Shown here: in pieces, positions 25,524 through 35,509 of the stretch | Position numbering within the stretch: the first letter of the stretch is position 1 | Layout: each line of letters opens with the position of its first letter | Assembly (NCBI RefSeq): GCF_014695725.1 | Contig: NZ_JACJOU010000022.1 | Location: 62,001 to 126,000 of the forward strand | Length of the DNA: 64,000 nucleotides | Reading direction: 5' to 3' | Origin: Microcoleus sp. FACHB-672 | GTDB lineage: Bacteria > Cyanobacteriota > Cyanobacteriia > Cyanobacteriales > Oscillatoriaceae | Made by a program: the position numbers and the translations under genes | The notes under the pieces: model-generated | The model's database searches: none | Seen by the model: only the letters and a program-made list of their open reading frames with translations | Told to the model about the DNA's origin: nothing

Positions 25524-25551
25524 TTGCATAGTTTATAGATTATGTTATAAT
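25524..25551 (+). promoter_or_regulatory. Sigma-70 type promoter candidate for the CAP/RTX gene
   Basis: TTGCAT (25524-25529), 16-base spacer, TATAAT (25546-25551). A start site near 25558 would give a leader of about 130 bases containing the hairpin at 25570-25619. Read by eye from consensus only. Confidence 0.5.
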
Positions 25552-25569
25552 TACTACAGAAATTAATTT

Positions 25570-25619
25570 TCAGAAACCTTTAAAATTACCGGCGCTTCGA
25601 GAGCGGTAATGATTTCTGA
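25570..25619 (+). promoter_or_regulatory. Two-part hairpin in the predicted leader of the CAP/RTX gene
   Basis: Outer arms TCAGAAA (25570-25576) and TTTCTGA (25613-25619); inner arms ATTACCG (25585-25591) and CGGTAAT (25604-25610); the loop is GCGCTTCGAGAG. It lies 69 bases before the start codon and may regulate translation or terminate moaB transcripts. Confidence 0.5.
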
Positions 25620-25687
25620 ATAATTGATGACAGTGTGCGTCTGCCTTTCAAAAACTAACCGTTTTTAGGCAGAAAAGGTCATTTCTT

Positions 25688-26749
25688 ATGAGTCAAGCGT
25701 TTATTGATCGAATTGTAGAACTCACCAACCTTGAGCGCAGTAAAGCAGGGTTGCCGGCACTACAATTAAACAGCCAGTTGACGAGTTCCGCTCAAGGTCA
25801 CAGCCAGGAGATGGCGCTGCAAGACTATTTCAATCATACAGGATTAGATGGTTCTACAGCATCGACTCGCACTAAAGCCGCAGGGTATCAAGGTTCCTAT
25901 AGTGCGGAAAATATTGGGGCCGGCTACTCCACACCCGAAGAAGCGATACAAGGCTGGATAAATAGTTCGGGGCATGCGGGAAACATTCTCAATCCTAATA
26001 TTAACGAAATTGGGGTTGGTTACTACTATCTTCCCAATGATACCGGCAGCACAAATGGGAACTACTACTGGACACAAGTTTTTGGGAAAAGTGTCGGGGT
26101 TTCTCCTACACCCTCGCCGACTCCGATACCCATTCAAAGGATCGGAACTAATGGCAGTGAAGCGCTTACAGGCAGCACCGGCAATGACATCATTTTGGGA
26201 TTAGGTGGCAATGATACCGTGAGTGGTGCTGCCGGCAATGACTATGCAAATGGCAATATTGGCAACGATACTGTGAAAGGCGATGCCGGTGACGATACAA
26301 TTCTTGGGGGTCAAAATGAAGATTTTGTGATGGGAGGTGCCGGTGATGATCAGATGGTAAACGGCAACAAAGGTAACGATCAAGTCTATGGGGGAGATGG
26401 CCACGACATCGTACATGGAGGGCAAAATAATGACTCGGTTTTTGGAGAAGCCGGGGATGACGAGCTCTATGGAGACTTAGGTGCAGATACTTTAATTGGG
26501 GGTGCCGGTGCTGATACCTATGTTTTGCGAGCGGATGCTACTGATATTATTTACTTCACCGATGGAGAAGATTTTATTCGTTTGCCGACCTTTGTATATT
26601 TTGATGAGCTCCGGTTCAATAAAGGCTCCGATCAATACGTTCAAGATAACCAATTAGAAACACAGATTCTCAATACGACGACGGGTCAAGTGTTGGCTGT
26701 ACTCCCCGGCATTGACCCTTCTTCGCTCAATTGGAGTGATTTTCAATAA
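25688..26749 (+). CDS. CAP (SCP/PR1) domain protein with RTX calcium-binding repeats
   Basis: 353 residues. The CAP domain (about 5-140) starts IVELTNLERSKAGLPALQLN, with the cavity His/Glu set visible as GHSQEMALQDYFNH, SAENIGAGY and GWINSSGHAGNIL. A short Pro/Ser/Thr linker (about 141-150) leads to about seven RTX nonapeptides (about 160-280; GGNDTVSG, GNDTVKGDAGDDTILGG, GGDGHDIVHGG, GGAGADTYVL), which bind calcium outside the cell. There is no N-terminal signal; a C-terminal end typical of RTX proteins suggests type I secretion. Function of bacterial CAP-RTX proteins is not settled. No type I secretion genes are in the window. Confidence 0.92.
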   Translation: MSQAFIDRIVELTNLERSKAGLPALQLNSQLTSSAQGHSQEMALQDYFNHTGLDGSTASTRTKAAGYQGSYSAENIGAGYSTPEEAIQGWINSSGHAGNILNPNINEIGVGYYYLPNDTGSTNGNYYWTQVFGKSVGVSPTPSPTPIPIQRIGTNGSEALTGSTGNDIILGLGGNDTVSGAAGNDYANGNIGNDTVKGDAGDDTILGGQNEDFVMGGAGDDQMVNGNKGNDQVYGGDGHDIVHGGQNNDSVFGEAGDDELYGDLGADTLIGGAGADTYVLRADATDIIYFTDGEDFIRLPTFVYFDELRFNKGSDQYVQDNQLETQILNTTTGQVLAVLPGIDPSSLNWSDFQ

Positions 26750-26791
26750 TAGGGAGTGATTTTCTCCTAGGAGTTTAAACCGCCTTTTTCT

Positions 26792-26826
26792 GAGTGCCAG
26801 GGCGAACCTTAGCTTCGCCCTGACTC
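26792..26826 (+). terminator. Hairpin behind the CAP/RTX gene
   Basis: CAGGGCGAA (26798-26806) pairs exactly with TTCGCCCTG (26814-26822) around CCTTAGC; GAGT and ACTC extend the stem across a bulge. Located 43 bases after the stop. No T-tract, so terminator by position. Confidence 0.6.
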
Positions 26827-27143
26827 ATTACATCACTGAAACCAAACAAGTTTTTGCAGCACAGAATTTTCAGGAGTACAAACATGAAAAGCTTAAGCAA
26901 GTTTGCCGGCAGGAATGTGAAGCACTCGCCTTTATATTTTTGATGCCCGAAATTCGTCTAAACGCGGCACAAAAAGAGCGACTTTTTCTGCCGTTTCCAG
27001 GTGAATGACCTTAAAAGATGTAAGTTTGCCAAGCATGGCATTTTCTAAGAGTACTTTTTGGTTTTTTTGATTTAACCGGGAAAAATCGCTGAAATTTTAA
27101 GCAATTTTAGCGATTATCAACCATCCACTTAAATCTCAAAATG
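26827..27143. other. Convergent intergenic region before mutY
   Basis: 317 bases. A 19-codon frame starting at 26884 is too short to support. TTTTTGATTTAACC and AAAATCGCTGAAATTTTAAGCAATTTTAGCGATT (27083-27117) form a weak AT-rich hairpin that could end mutY transcripts. Confidence 0.4.
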
Positions 27144-28301
27144 CTATGAATCAGCCGGCTTCCCCACAAACTGGCGCAGTGCCTCAATAATCTTCACATT
27201 CGCTGTGGGAAACGGATATTGATCAATCTCATCCAACGTTACCCAGCGAATTTCATCACACTCCAAAGGCTGGGGAATCCCGCTAAGGTGCCGGCAGTGA
27301 TAAACATTTAGCGTCACCCGAAAATGAGTGTAGGCGTGTTCAATCGTTATTAAATGTTCGCCTACTTCAATATCAATCGCCAACTCTTCCTGAATCTCGC
27401 GCTGAATACAGGCTTCCAGCGTTTCCCCTTCCTCTACTTTACCGCCCGGAAATTCCCACAAGCCGCCCAGCAGTCCAGTTTGCCGGCGCTTATCAATCAG
27501 AATCTTTCTTTCGTCATTCCAAATGACGGCAACACCAATAATTTTATGGGGGATAGGAGCAGAAACTTCTCGCATGGGTAGCTCAGATTGCATCCCTAAA
27601 TTATAAGCCTCACAGTGCGACTGCCAAGGACAAAGTAGGCAAGCGGGATTGTGCGGCGTGCAGATCGTTGCCCCTAAATCCATCAATGCTTGGTTGAAGT
27701 CTCGCGGATTTTCGGGATCAAGAAGCGTTTCCGACATCTGCCATAATTGCTTGTTTGCCTTCGCCGGCGGCACCGGCAGCGCCATTAATCTTGCCAAAAC
27801 TCGCTTTACATTCCCATCCAGAATTGCCACCGGCAGATTAAATGCCAAGCTGAGGATGCCGCCGGCAGTCGTGCGCCCAATTCCTGGTAAAGCTAAGACT
27901 TCCTCCAGCCGGTGGGGAAACACGCCCCCGTGATGATCTACAATCTCCTGAGATGCCTTGTGTAGATTCCGCGCACGGGCGTAGTAACCCAAACCTTGCC
28001 AAGCCTTCAAAACATCTTGCAAGTCTACGGCTGCCAGATGTTCAATGCTGGGAAACTTTGCCAGCCAACGCTCATAATAAGGAATCACCGTCTTTACCTG
28101 CGTCTGCTGGAGCATAATCTCCGACACCCAGATTTTGTAGGGTTCAGGGGTGAGCCGCCAGGGTAAATTTCGATGGCTGTAATTATACCATAAAAGTAGC
28201 GATTTTCGCAAATCTAAAACAGTAGAATTCGGCAGACTATCTTGCGTGTCTGCCGAACCCTTGGGGGAATAGAATTTTAATGGGGCTTTTGGCAAGCGCA
28301 C
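27144..28301 (-). CDS. mutY: A/G-specific adenine glycosylase MutY with Nudix domain
   Basis: 385 residues. Removes adenine mispaired with 8-oxoguanine in base-excision repair. The HhH-GPD domain shows WVSEIMLQQTQVKTVIPYY with the catalytic Glu (about 60), hairpin LPGIGRTTAGG (about 137-147), and the catalytic Asp in ILDGNVKRV (about 161). The 4Fe-4S cluster cysteines are C-x6-C-x2-C-x5-C (CTPHNPACLLCPWQSHC). The C-terminal domain keeps a full Nudix box, GGKVEEGETLEACIQREIQEE, typical of MutY proteins that recognise the opposite 8-oxoG and suggestive of retained hydrolase geometry. The DUF760 gene lies 17 bases upstream and may share its transcript. Confidence 0.95.
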   Translation of the reverse strand: MRLPKAPLKFYSPKGSADTQDSLPNSTVLDLRKSLLLWYNYSHRNLPWRLTPEPYKIWVSEIMLQQTQVKTVIPYYERWLAKFPSIEHLAAVDLQDVLKAWQGLGYYARARNLHKASQEIVDHHGGVFPHRLEEVLALPGIGRTTAGGILSLAFNLPVAILDGNVKRVLARLMALPVPPAKANKQLWQMSETLLDPENPRDFNQALMDLGATICTPHNPACLLCPWQSHCEAYNLGMQSELPMREVSAPIPHKIIGVAVIWNDERKILIDKRRQTGLLGGLWEFPGGKVEEGETLEACIQREIQEELAIDIEVGEHLITIEHAYTHFRVTLNVYHCRHLSGIPQPLECDEIRWVTLDEIDQYPFPTANVKIIEALRQFVGKPADS

Positions 28302-28318
28302 CTTAACCTGAACTCTAC

Positions 28319-28663
28319 TTACTCTTCGTCAGAAATACTGCTTTCAGCCAACTGTAATGACTTCTCAAAAGTCATTCTTTGCTCAGCGTTGCGGAGAAAG
28401 TAGCCGCTCATCATCGCTGAAGCTAAAAGTCTGCCGAGGTGTTCGCGGCTAGTCGTTACGTTAACATCGAAGTGTTCTGAAGGTAAGTTCCCTAACAACC
28501 CGACAATGTTGCGTTCCATTACCTGAAACACTTCAGTAGAGCTAGGTTTAGATAGCTGAGCAACGATTTCAGGATTCATCGATTGCACATAGTGCCACAG
28601 CAAATTGCCAACTTCAGGCTCGCCAGTGTAATTTTCGGGAGTGCGATTGGATTGGTTATTCAC
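28319..28663 (-). CDS. DUF760 domain protein
   Basis: 114 residues. GNLLWHYVQSMNPEIVAQLSKP, VFQVMERNIVGLLGNLPSEHF and SREHLGRLLASAMMSGYFLRNAEQRM are the DUF760 signature found in cyanobacteria and plant plastids. Function unknown; the plastid relatives include stress-linked proteins. Soluble, no signal peptide. TACCTCC-complement AGGAGGTACTTAAGGTG precedes the ATG at 28663, giving a strong ribosome-binding site. Upstream gene of a likely pair with mutY. Confidence 0.88.
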   Translation of the reverse strand: MNNQSNRTPENYTGEPEVGNLLWHYVQSMNPEIVAQLSKPSSTEVFQVMERNIVGLLGNLPSEHFDVNVTTSREHLGRLLASAMMSGYFLRNAEQRMTFEKSLQLAESSISDEE

Positions 28664-28853
28664 CTTAAGTACCTCCTAGCAGCAGAAGCTCCCGTTTCTC
28701 TCAGTAAAGTCGTTGATGTCAGGAACTTCAATTACGTTAACTTTACTTTTCTACATACTAATGTAACAGTCTCAATGAAGCTGGGCAGTGGGTGCAACCG
28801 AACCTAAAGAGACGGGTTCCTCACCGATTTTCAAATTTTAGATGAGTGGCTTT

Positions 28854-28892
28854 AAAAAAGCGATCCCCCCTAGCACTGAGCGAGGGGGGATC
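28854..28892 (-). terminator. Intrinsic terminator of the sigma factor gene
   Basis: On the minus strand GATCCCCCC (28892-28884) pairs with GGGGGGATC (28870-28862), followed two bases later by TTTTTT (28859-28854). Stem of nine pairs, mostly GC. It lies 18 bases past the sigma factor stop. Confidence 0.85.
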
Positions 28893-28909
28893 TACAACCT
28901 AAAATCGAT

Positions 28910-29866
28910 TTAGCTGGCTACATATTCGCCCATATCGGCTTTGCGCTTGCGAAGCTTAGTCAGCGCCTCGCGTTCGATTTGGCGCACCCGTTCTCGGCTA
29001 ATATTGAGCCGATCGCCAATTTTTGCCAGCGTCATCGCTTGTCCATCTTCCAACCCAAAGCGCATCGACAGCACTTGCCGCTGTTGGGGTGTCAGATCAG
29101 CCATAATCGACTCTAGATCAGCCCGCAAAGAAGACTGTACCGCGAAATCTTCCGGAGAAGGGCCGGTGTCTTCCAACAAGTCGCCAAGTTCAGTATCTTG
29201 GTTATCGCCAACGCGTAAATCCAAGGATAGCGGTTGACGTGCTCGTTCCAGGTATTCTCGAATTTGCTTAGGCGTTAATTCAAGTTCCTGAGCAAGTTCA
29301 GTAACTGTTGCGGCGCGTCCCAAGTTTTGGGCGAGATAGCGCTGCGCCTTTTTAATTTTGTTGAGTTTTTCGGTAATGTGGATGGGTAGGCGAATGGTAC
29401 GGCCTTTTTCCGCAATGGCGCGGGTAATGGCCTGACGAATCCACCAGTAAGCGTAGGTGGAAAAGCGATATCCTTTAGTAGGATCAAATTTTTCCACACC
29501 CCGCTGCATTCCGATCGTGCCTTCCTGAATCAAGTCCAGGAGATCCACATTGCGCTTAATATATTTCTTAGCAACGGACACGACCAAACGCAAATTAGCC
29601 TCAACCATCTTGCGTTTTGCGACTTCACCGACTGCTATCGTCTGCTGCAAGTCTGCTTCAGACACTCCAGCATACTGCGCCCACTCAGCCTCTGTTGGCT
29701 CATAGCCCAGGTTAGCAGCCAGTTCTTCTCTTTTTTCTTGCAGTGCCGTGGAGCGCTGAACCTGCTTCCCCAGCAAAATTTCCTGCTCGTGAGTCAGCAG
29801 GGGCACCCGGCCTATTTCTCGCAGGTAAGTGCGGACTAAATCCGTGGAAGTCTGAGCAGTCTTCAT
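28910..29866 (-). CDS. Group 2 RNA polymerase sigma factor (SigB/SigD type)
   Basis: 318 residues. Region 1.2 begins [21 protein letters not shown]; region 2 has [20 protein letters not shown] and [20 protein letters not shown] with the core -10 recognition helix; region 3 and region 4.2 ([20 protein letters not shown]) follow. It lacks the long acidic N-terminus of the primary SigA, so it is a non-essential group 2 factor, known in cyanobacteria for stress, light and carbon/nitrogen responses. I cannot separate SigB from SigD by eye. Monocistronic with its own terminator. Confidence 0.93.
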   Translation of the reverse strand: MKTAQTSTDLVRTYLREIGRVPLLTHEQEILLGKQVQRSTALQEKREELAANLGYEPTEAEWAQYAGVSEADLQQTIAVGEVAKRKMVEANLRLVVSVAKKYIKRNVDLLDLIQEGTIGMQRGVEKFDPTKGYRFSTYAYWWIRQAITRAIAEKGRTIRLPIHITEKLNKIKKAQRYLAQNLGRAATVTELAQELELTPKQIREYLERARQPLSLDLRVGDNQDTELGDLLEDTGPSPEDFAVQSSLRADLESIMADLTPQQRQVLSMRFGLEDGQAMTLAKIGDRLNISRERVRQIEREALTKLRKRKADMGEYVAS

Positions 29867-30013
29867 GGCAGTATGTCGGAGTGTAGATAACGAGGGGTTG
29901 GAGTCATGATGCTAGTGTAGCCAGCCGATTGGGGGTATTGGCAAGCTTTCCGACAGCTAAGGAATATCCGGCAACCCATCCGCTGAATCAGGGGCGCTGA
30001 ACTCCAGCTGACA

Positions 30014-30145
30014 TTACGACCGTTCGTGGATCTTAACAGGAATTGGAACGAGTTCAGATTGAGATTCAGCCTGAGCTTGAGTCACTGACTGGATTACAAG
30101 CGCAGCCAGAGCAGCTGCAGCGACCAAGATAATTGCGAATGTCAT
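30014..30145 (-). CDS. 43-residue single-pass membrane peptide
   Basis: An ORF of 43 codons from ATG at 30145. MTFAIILVAAAALAALVIQS forms one hydrophobic helix; a hydrophilic tail with AQAESQSELVPIPVKIHERS follows. AQA-E could also be a signal peptidase site. It lies alone in a 625-base gap between carB and the sigma gene, in the same orientation. Ribosome-binding site is weak (AAGAAACTAT). The transmembrane-helix composition argues against chance. Such small single-helix proteins are common in photosynthetic and NDH complexes, but there is no match I recognise. Confidence 0.5.
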   Translation of the reverse strand: MTFAIILVAAAALAALVIQSVTQAQAESQSELVPIPVKIHERS

Positions 30146-30491
30146 ATAGTTTCTTAACTGGAATTGTACTATGTTAACTATTGTAACATTTCTGAAAGGA
30201 TTGTCTACTCCCCCGGATCAATTTTCCGGATCGACCCTTTAAAAGAGCGTGTAAAGAATTTATTTGTAGAGATTAGCCAAAAATTTTTTTTCTGAGTGCA
30301 TCAAGGGAAACAAAATAGTAGCAATTTTCTCCAGGCGGCTGTATCTGCCTAAAGATCGGTTATGTTAACTTTTCTAAAAATCTACCGATCTCAAAAAAAA
30401 AATCCCCTGCTATGGATGGCAGGGGAGAGGAGTTTGGGAAGCTTTTGAAGAATTAATTAAGAAATTCTTCCTTTATGATATTTTGTGCTAG
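30146..30491. other. Intergenic region downstream of carB
   Basis: 346 bases holding the carB terminator (30393-30426) and the promoter of the 43-residue ORF at 30145. CCGGATC occurs twice as a direct repeat at 30212-30232. Otherwise nothing recognised. Confidence 0.4.
30393..30426 (-). terminator. Intrinsic terminator of carB
   Basis: On the minus strand TCCCCTGCC...GCAGGGGA: arms 30426-30419 and 30410-30403, eight-base loop, followed by a run of ten T (30402-30393). It is 66 bases past the carB stop. Confidence 0.9.
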
Positions 30492-33400
30492 TTAAATGTA
30501 GTCTTGCAAAGCTTTGACTTCTAGCGGTTGAGAGGTGAGAGAGCGGATGCCAGAGGCGGTTGCTTTGGCACCGGCAATGGTGGTGACGATGGGAATTTTG
30601 TAATTTAAAGCAGTGCGGCGGATCAACCGGCCCTCGGCTTGGGCGTCTTCCCCAGAAGGCGTGTTAATAATCAGCTGAATCTGCTGGTTTTTAATCGCAT
30701 CGAGGACATTAGGCCGGCCTTCATAAAGCTTAAGCACCAGTTGCACCTCTTTCAGCCCGTGTTCTTGCAAAACGCGACGGGTGCCGGTGGTTGCCAAAAC
30801 CTTAAAGCCCAACTCCATTAAATCCTTAACAACCGGCACAACGGCAGCTTTCTCCCGATCCGTCATTGACACAAACACAGTGCCAGACAGGGGCAAACGC
30901 TGGCCGGCTCCTAATTCCGCCTTCGCAAATGCCGTACCAAAATCGGTATCAATGCCCATCACCTCGCCGGTGGAGCGCATTTCTGGACCCAAAATTGTAT
31001 CCGAGCCGGCAAACTTATCAAACGGCAGCACCGCTTCTTTCACAGAAATATGCTGGGGAATAATCTCCTCAGTGAACCCTAAAGACTCCAGGGTTTCACC
31101 AGACATCACCCGCGATGCCATCTTAGCTAAGGGAACGCCAATCGCCTTCGAGACAAACGGCACCGTGCGAGAGGCGCGGGGGTTAGCTTCCAGAATGTAA
31201 ACCTGTTCGCCCTGGACGGCATACTGGATATTCATCAAACCCACCACCTTCAGTTCCTTCGCCAGTTCCACTGTCCAAGTCCGAATGGTGTCTAAGACAT
31301 CCGACGAGAGGGTGATGTAAGGAATTGAGCAAGCCGAGTCCCCAGAGTGAATGCCGGCCTCCTCAATGTGTTCCATGATGCCACCGATGACCACACGCCC
31401 TGTATGATCCGCGATCGCATCCACATCGACCTCAATCGCATTCTCCAAGAACTTATCAATTAAGATCGGGTGATCTGGCTCCACCTGAACCGCAAAAATC
31501 ATGTAACGTTCTAGCTCAAGGTCAGAATAGACAATTTCCATTGCCCGTCCACCTAACACATAGCTAGGACGCACCACCACCGGATAGCCAATTCGCTTGG
31601 CTACCACCAAAGCATCCTCAAAATTCCGGGCCATCCCATTCGCAGGCTGCTTAATATCGAGGTGGCGCAAAATTTTCTCAAACCGTTCCCGATCTTCAGC
31701 AGTGTCGATCGAGTCGGGAGAGGTGCCCCAGATTTTAGTCTTCACTCCTGAATCCGGGTTGCTGAGTGCTTCAGTCAGGAACTTTTGTAAGGGAACCGCC
31801 AGTTTCAGGGGTGTTTGGCCGCCGAATTGGATGATGATGCCTTCGGGGTTTTCTGCCTCGATGATGTTAAGTACATCTTCTTTGGTCAGGGGTTCAAAGT
31901 AGAGACGATCACTGGTGTCGTAGTCGGTGGACACGGTTTCTGGGTTGGAGTTGACCATAATCGTCTCAAACCCTTGCTCCCGTAAGGAATACGAAGCATG
32001 ACAGCAGCAATAGTCAAACTCAATTCCTTGGCCGATGCGGTTAGGGCCACCACCCAGGATCATGACTTTGCGTTTGTCAGAGGGGATGATCTCGGTTTCT
32101 TCTTCGTAGGTGGAGTAGTAGTAAGGCGTTGTGGCTTCAAACTCGGCGGCGCAGGTGTCTACCAGTTTGTAAGCCGGCTTGATTCCCATCTGTTTTCGAT
32201 AAGCGCGAACTTCGTCCTCATGGGTTTTGGTGGCGTAGGCGATTTGCCGATCACTGAAGCCTTTTCGCTTAATTTCATAGACTTGTTCTTTTGTCAAGTC
32301 CTTTAACTGAGTCCGCTTCAGGAATTTCTCCGTTTGCAGCAAATCCTCCAACTTGTCTAAGAACCAGGGATCAATGCCTGTGAGTTCGTAGATTTCCTCA
32401 ACCGTCATGCCCATTTGCATGGCGTGGCGGACGGTGAAGATGCGTTCGGGATTGGGGGTTCGCAAACCGGCCCGAATTTGCTCTAAGCTGGGCAAGACTT
32501 CTTGCCGGTCGCAACCCCAGCCGGCGCGTCCAGTTTCCAGGGATCGTAGGGCTTTTTGCAGAGATTCTTGGAAGGTGCGACCCATTGCCATCGCTTCTCC
32601 CACGGACTTCATCTGGGTTGTGAGTGTCGATGTGGTTCCGGGGAATTTTTCAAAGGCAAACCGGGGGACTTTTGTCACCACATAGTCAATGGTGGGTTCA
32701 AAGCTTGCCGGGGTTTTCTTGGTGATGTCGTTGGGAATTTCATTGAGGGTGTAACCGACGGCGAGTTTGGCGGCAAACTTGGCGATCGGGAAGCCGGTGG
32801 CTTTGGATGCCAAAGCAGAGGAACGGGAAACGCGGGGGTTCATCTCAATGACGATGAACTCGCCGGTGGCTGGATTAACGGCAAATTGAATGTTTGAGCC
32901 GCCGGTTTCGACGCCGATCTCGCGGATAATTTTAATCGAAGCGTCTCGCAGCCGTTGGTATTCCTTATCGGTAAGTGTTTGCGCCGGCGCAACGGTAATT
33001 GAGTCGCCGGTGTGAATCCCCATCGGGTCGATGTTTTCGATGGAGCAGATAATGACCACATTATCCGCCAGGTCCCGCATCACTTCCAGCTCGTATTCTT
33101 TCCATCCCAAGAGCGACTGCTCAATCAAGATTTGCGACGTCGGCGACGCATCGAGGCCGGCTTGGGCCATTTCTTCAAATTCTTCTTGGTTGTAGGCAAT
33201 GCCGCCGCCACTGCCGCCGAGGGTAAAGGCCGGTCGAATAATGATGGGATAGTAGCCAATTTGTTTGGCAACCGCCTTAGATTCGTCGAGCGTCTTGGCA
33301 ATTCCCGAAGGACAGACGGCTACGCCTATCCGCGCCATCGCCTCTTTAAACAGCAGCCGGTCTTCAGCCATCTCAATCGCCGGCAACTTTGCGCCAATTA

Positions 33401-33743
33401 ACTCTACGCCGTACTTTTCCAGAACGCCATTATTAGACAAAGTCACCGCCAGGTTCAACGCCGTTTGACCTCCCATCGTAGGCAGAAGGGCGTCAGGTCG
33501 CTCTTTGGCGATGACTTTTTCTACCATTTCTGGCGTCAACGGTTCGATATAGGTGCGGTCTGCGGTTTGCGGGTCTGTCATAATGGTGGCCGGGTTAGAA
33601 TTAACCAGCACCACCTCATATCCTTCTTCGCGCAGCGCTTTGCAAGCTTGGGTGCCTGAGTAATCAAACTCACAAGATTGGCCAATCACAATGGGGCCAG
33701 AGCCAAGCAGCAGAATTTTGTGAATGTCGTCGCGGCGGGGCAT
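30492..33743 (-). CDS. carB: Carbamoyl-phosphate synthase large subunit
   Basis: 1083 residues, full length. Makes carbamoyl phosphate from bicarbonate, ATP and ammonia delivered by the CarA glutaminase, for pyrimidine and arginine synthesis. Two homologous ATP-grasp halves are clear: [20 protein letters not shown] and [36 protein letters not shown] and [15 protein letters not shown]. The C-terminal MGS-like domain (about 940-1083; [17 protein letters not shown]) is the allosteric region. The ATG at 33743 is preceded at once by an array of AATCTAA heptamers. carA is not in the window. Confidence 0.97.
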   Translation of the reverse strand: MPRRDDIHKILLLGSGPIVIGQSCEFDYSGTQACKALREEGYEVVLVNSNPATIMTDPQTADRTYIEPLTPEMVEKVIAKERPDALLPTMGGQTALNLAVTLSNNGVLEKYGVELIGAKLPAIEMAEDRLLFKEAMARIGVAVCPSGIAKTLDESKAVAKQIGYYPIIIRPAFTLGGSGGGIAYNQEEFEEMAQAGLDASPTSQILIEQSLLGWKEYELEVMRDLADNVVIICSIENIDPMGIHTGDSITVAPAQTLTDKEYQRLRDASIKIIREIGVETGGSNIQFAVNPATGEFIVIEMNPRVSRSSALASKATGFPIAKFAAKLAVGYTLNEIPNDITKKTPASFEPTIDYVVTKVPRFAFEKFPGTTSTLTTQMKSVGEAMAMGRTFQESLQKALRSLETGRAGWGCDRQEVLPSLEQIRAGLRTPNPERIFTVRHAMQMGMTVEEIYELTGIDPWFLDKLEDLLQTEKFLKRTQLKDLTKEQVYEIKRKGFSDRQIAYATKTHEDEVRAYRKQMGIKPAYKLVDTCAAEFEATTPYYYSTYEEETEIIPSDKRKVMILGGGPNRIGQGIEFDYCCCHASYSLREQGFETIMVNSNPETVSTDYDTSDRLYFEPLTKEDVLNIIEAENPEGIIIQFGGQTPLKLAVPLQKFLTEALSNPDSGVKTKIWGTSPDSIDTAEDRERFEKILRHLDIKQPANGMARNFEDALVVAKRIGYPVVVRPSYVLGGRAMEIVYSDLELERYMIFAVQVEPDHPILIDKFLENAIEVDVDAIADHTGRVVIGGIMEHIEEAGIHSGDSACSIPYITLSSDVLDTIRTWTVELAKELKVVGLMNIQYAVQGEQVYILEANPRASRTVPFVSKAIGVPLAKMASRVMSGETLESLGFTEEIIPQHISVKEAVLPFDKFAGSDTILGPEMRSTGEVMGIDTDFGTAFAKAELGAGQRLPLSGTVFVSMTDREKAAVVPVVKDLMELGFKVLATTGTRRVLQEHGLKEVQLVLKLYEGRPNVLDAIKNQQIQLIINTPSGEDAQAEGRLIRRTALNYKIPIVTTIAGAKATASGIRSLTSQPLEVKALQDYI

Positions 33744-34156
33744 ACCTGATTTTAGATTTTAGATTTTAGATTTTAGATTAGCAGTAGCAACTGAGGACTT
33801 CGCACTCCCAGAAGATCAGGGAAGACGTGACCGCTGATTGCTAAATCCAGTTTATTTTAAGAGGTTTCTACTAGGAGTTGCCGGATTTTATCTGCGAGTT
33901 TGCCAATTTTTGATGACATGGCGCATGGGGAAGAATCCAGCCGGTTCCCCTAATCCCTGTGTTGCCGGCATTAATGCTCAATTTTTAAGGCACAATCCTC
34001 GAAGCCACCGCAGATGATGAGTTGCAGTGATATCGGGAATCTTTGATCAAGCAGCTAGTTGTTCCATAACCGGCCCTGGCACCGACATTTTTCGGGAATT
34101 GTTGTACCAGGGCTAGTTTATGGCAGGCAAGATGCCGGCAAAAGACAGATGGATAT
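33744..34156. other. Intergenic region between carB and gor
   Basis: 413 bases. Holds the heptamer array at 33748-33780 and a weak long-loop inverted repeat CCCTGG...CCAGGG (34075-34110) that may end gor transcripts. No ORF is supportable. Confidence 0.4.
33748..33780. repeat. Tandem heptamer array TTTTAGA x4 at the carB start
   Basis: GATTTTAGATTTTAGATTTT and onwards: four-plus direct copies of the seven-base unit, ending five bases before the carB start codon on the minus strand, where a ribosome-binding site would be expected (reads ...AATCTAAAATCAGGTATG). Confidence 0.85.
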
Positions 34157-35509
34157 CTATCGCAAAGTGACGAACTCCTCTGCCGTTGAGGGATGGATGC
34201 CAATAGTGGCATCGAAGTCTTTTTTGGTGGCACCCATATTAATCGCAATTGCCAGACCTTGCATGACTTCAGCACTGTCTTTGCCAACCATGTGAGCGCC
34301 CAGTACACGATCAGTGGTGCTGTCAATGACTAATTTCACCATTGTTTTCTCATCAGCGCCGGTGAGACTGTGGAACATAGGGCGGAAACTGGCGCGATAA
34401 ATCTTCACCGCATCTCCCAATTTTTCCCGTGCTTCGGCTTCTGTTAAACCGACTGTGCCGCCTTCTGGTTGAGAAAACACGGCAGTTGCCACATTGGAAT
34501 GACTTATATAGCGCGGGGTATGTCCGAATACGGTATCTGCAAACGCCCGCCCTTCGGCAATGGCAACCGGCGTTAAATTCAGCCGATCTGTGCAGTCACC
34601 GACGGCAAAGATATTGGGTTGGCTGGTGCTGCTGTCGGATTTGACGGCAATGGCATCGTTGATGATTTCGACACCGGCATTCTCTAAACCCAGCTTACTG
34701 AGATTTGGCTTGCGTCCGGTGGCGCACAAAATTGTGTCTGCCATAACGGTTTCTTCTTTACCGCCGACTGATACGGTTACCTTCAGCCCGTCTGGTTGCT
34801 TTTCGATGCTGAGTGTGTGATCGGTGATGCCAGAGATAAAGCGAATCCCGTGTTTGCTCATGCCATCCTGAATGCCGGTGCGAAGATCCTCATCAAACCC
34901 GCGCAATATTTTTTCTTGCCGGTTGATTAGAGTGACTTCTGAACCCAGACCGTTCATAATACAAGCGAATTCCACCGCGATATAGCCGGCACCGATGGCA
35001 ACAAAGCGTTTGGGTTGTTCCGGCAGGTGGAACATCTGATCAGAACCGATTGTATATTCAATGCCCGGGCTGTCAGGCTTAACAGCGTGTCCCCCCACGG
35101 CAATCAGAATTTTGTCAGCCGTGATTTTGCGATCACCCACTTCTACTGTATGGGCGTCTAAGAGTTTGCCATAGCCTGGAAATAGCTCTACGCCGGCTTT
35201 TTCTAGGAAACTAATATGCAGCTGGCTCAACCGGCGAACTTCTTTGTCTACCACTTCAGTCAGTTTTCGCCAGTCGAAGCTGGGTTCAACTTTCCCCCAG
35301 CCGTAACCCAGCGCATCTTCATAGAGGTGAGAGAAGCTTGAGGCATACACCATCAGTTTTTTTGGAACGCAACCTCGAATCACACAGGTTCCGCCCACTA
35401 AATCGCCTTCTGCAATCGCTACCTTAGCTCCATAGGAGGCTGCTCGTTTGGAAGCTGCCAGCCCCCCAGAACCCGCACCAATCACAAATAGGTCGTAATC
35501 AAACGTCAT
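34157..35509 (-). CDS. gor: Glutathione reductase
   Basis: 450 residues. Reduces oxidised glutathione with NADPH; FAD enzyme. FAD motif VIGAGSGGLAASKRAASYG at the N-terminus; redox disulfide in GGTCVIRGCVPKKLMVYAS (the plant/cyanobacterial variant CxxxxC context); NADP-binding AIGAGYIAVEFA; second FAD-binding FAVGDCTDRLNLTPVAIAEG; C-terminal base HPSTAEEF. MTFDYDLFVIGAG at 35509 is the family start, although the frame is open to 35536. Soluble. Alone on the minus strand with a structured upstream region. Confidence 0.95.
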   Translation of the reverse strand: MTFDYDLFVIGAGSGGLAASKRAASYGAKVAIAEGDLVGGTCVIRGCVPKKLMVYASSFSHLYEDALGYGWGKVEPSFDWRKLTEVVDKEVRRLSQLHISFLEKAGVELFPGYGKLLDAHTVEVGDRKITADKILIAVGGHAVKPDSPGIEYTIGSDQMFHLPEQPKRFVAIGAGYIAVEFACIMNGLGSEVTLINRQEKILRGFDEDLRTGIQDGMSKHGIRFISGITDHTLSIEKQPDGLKVTVSVGGKEETVMADTILCATGRKPNLSKLGLENAGVEIINDAIAVKSDSSTSQPNIFAVGDCTDRLNLTPVAIAEGRAFADTVFGHTPRYISHSNVATAVFSQPEGGTVGLTEAEAREKLGDAVKIYRASFRPMFHSLTGADEKTMVKLVIDSTTDRVLGAHMVGKDSAEVMQGLAIAINMGATKKDFDATIGIHPSTAEEFVTLR

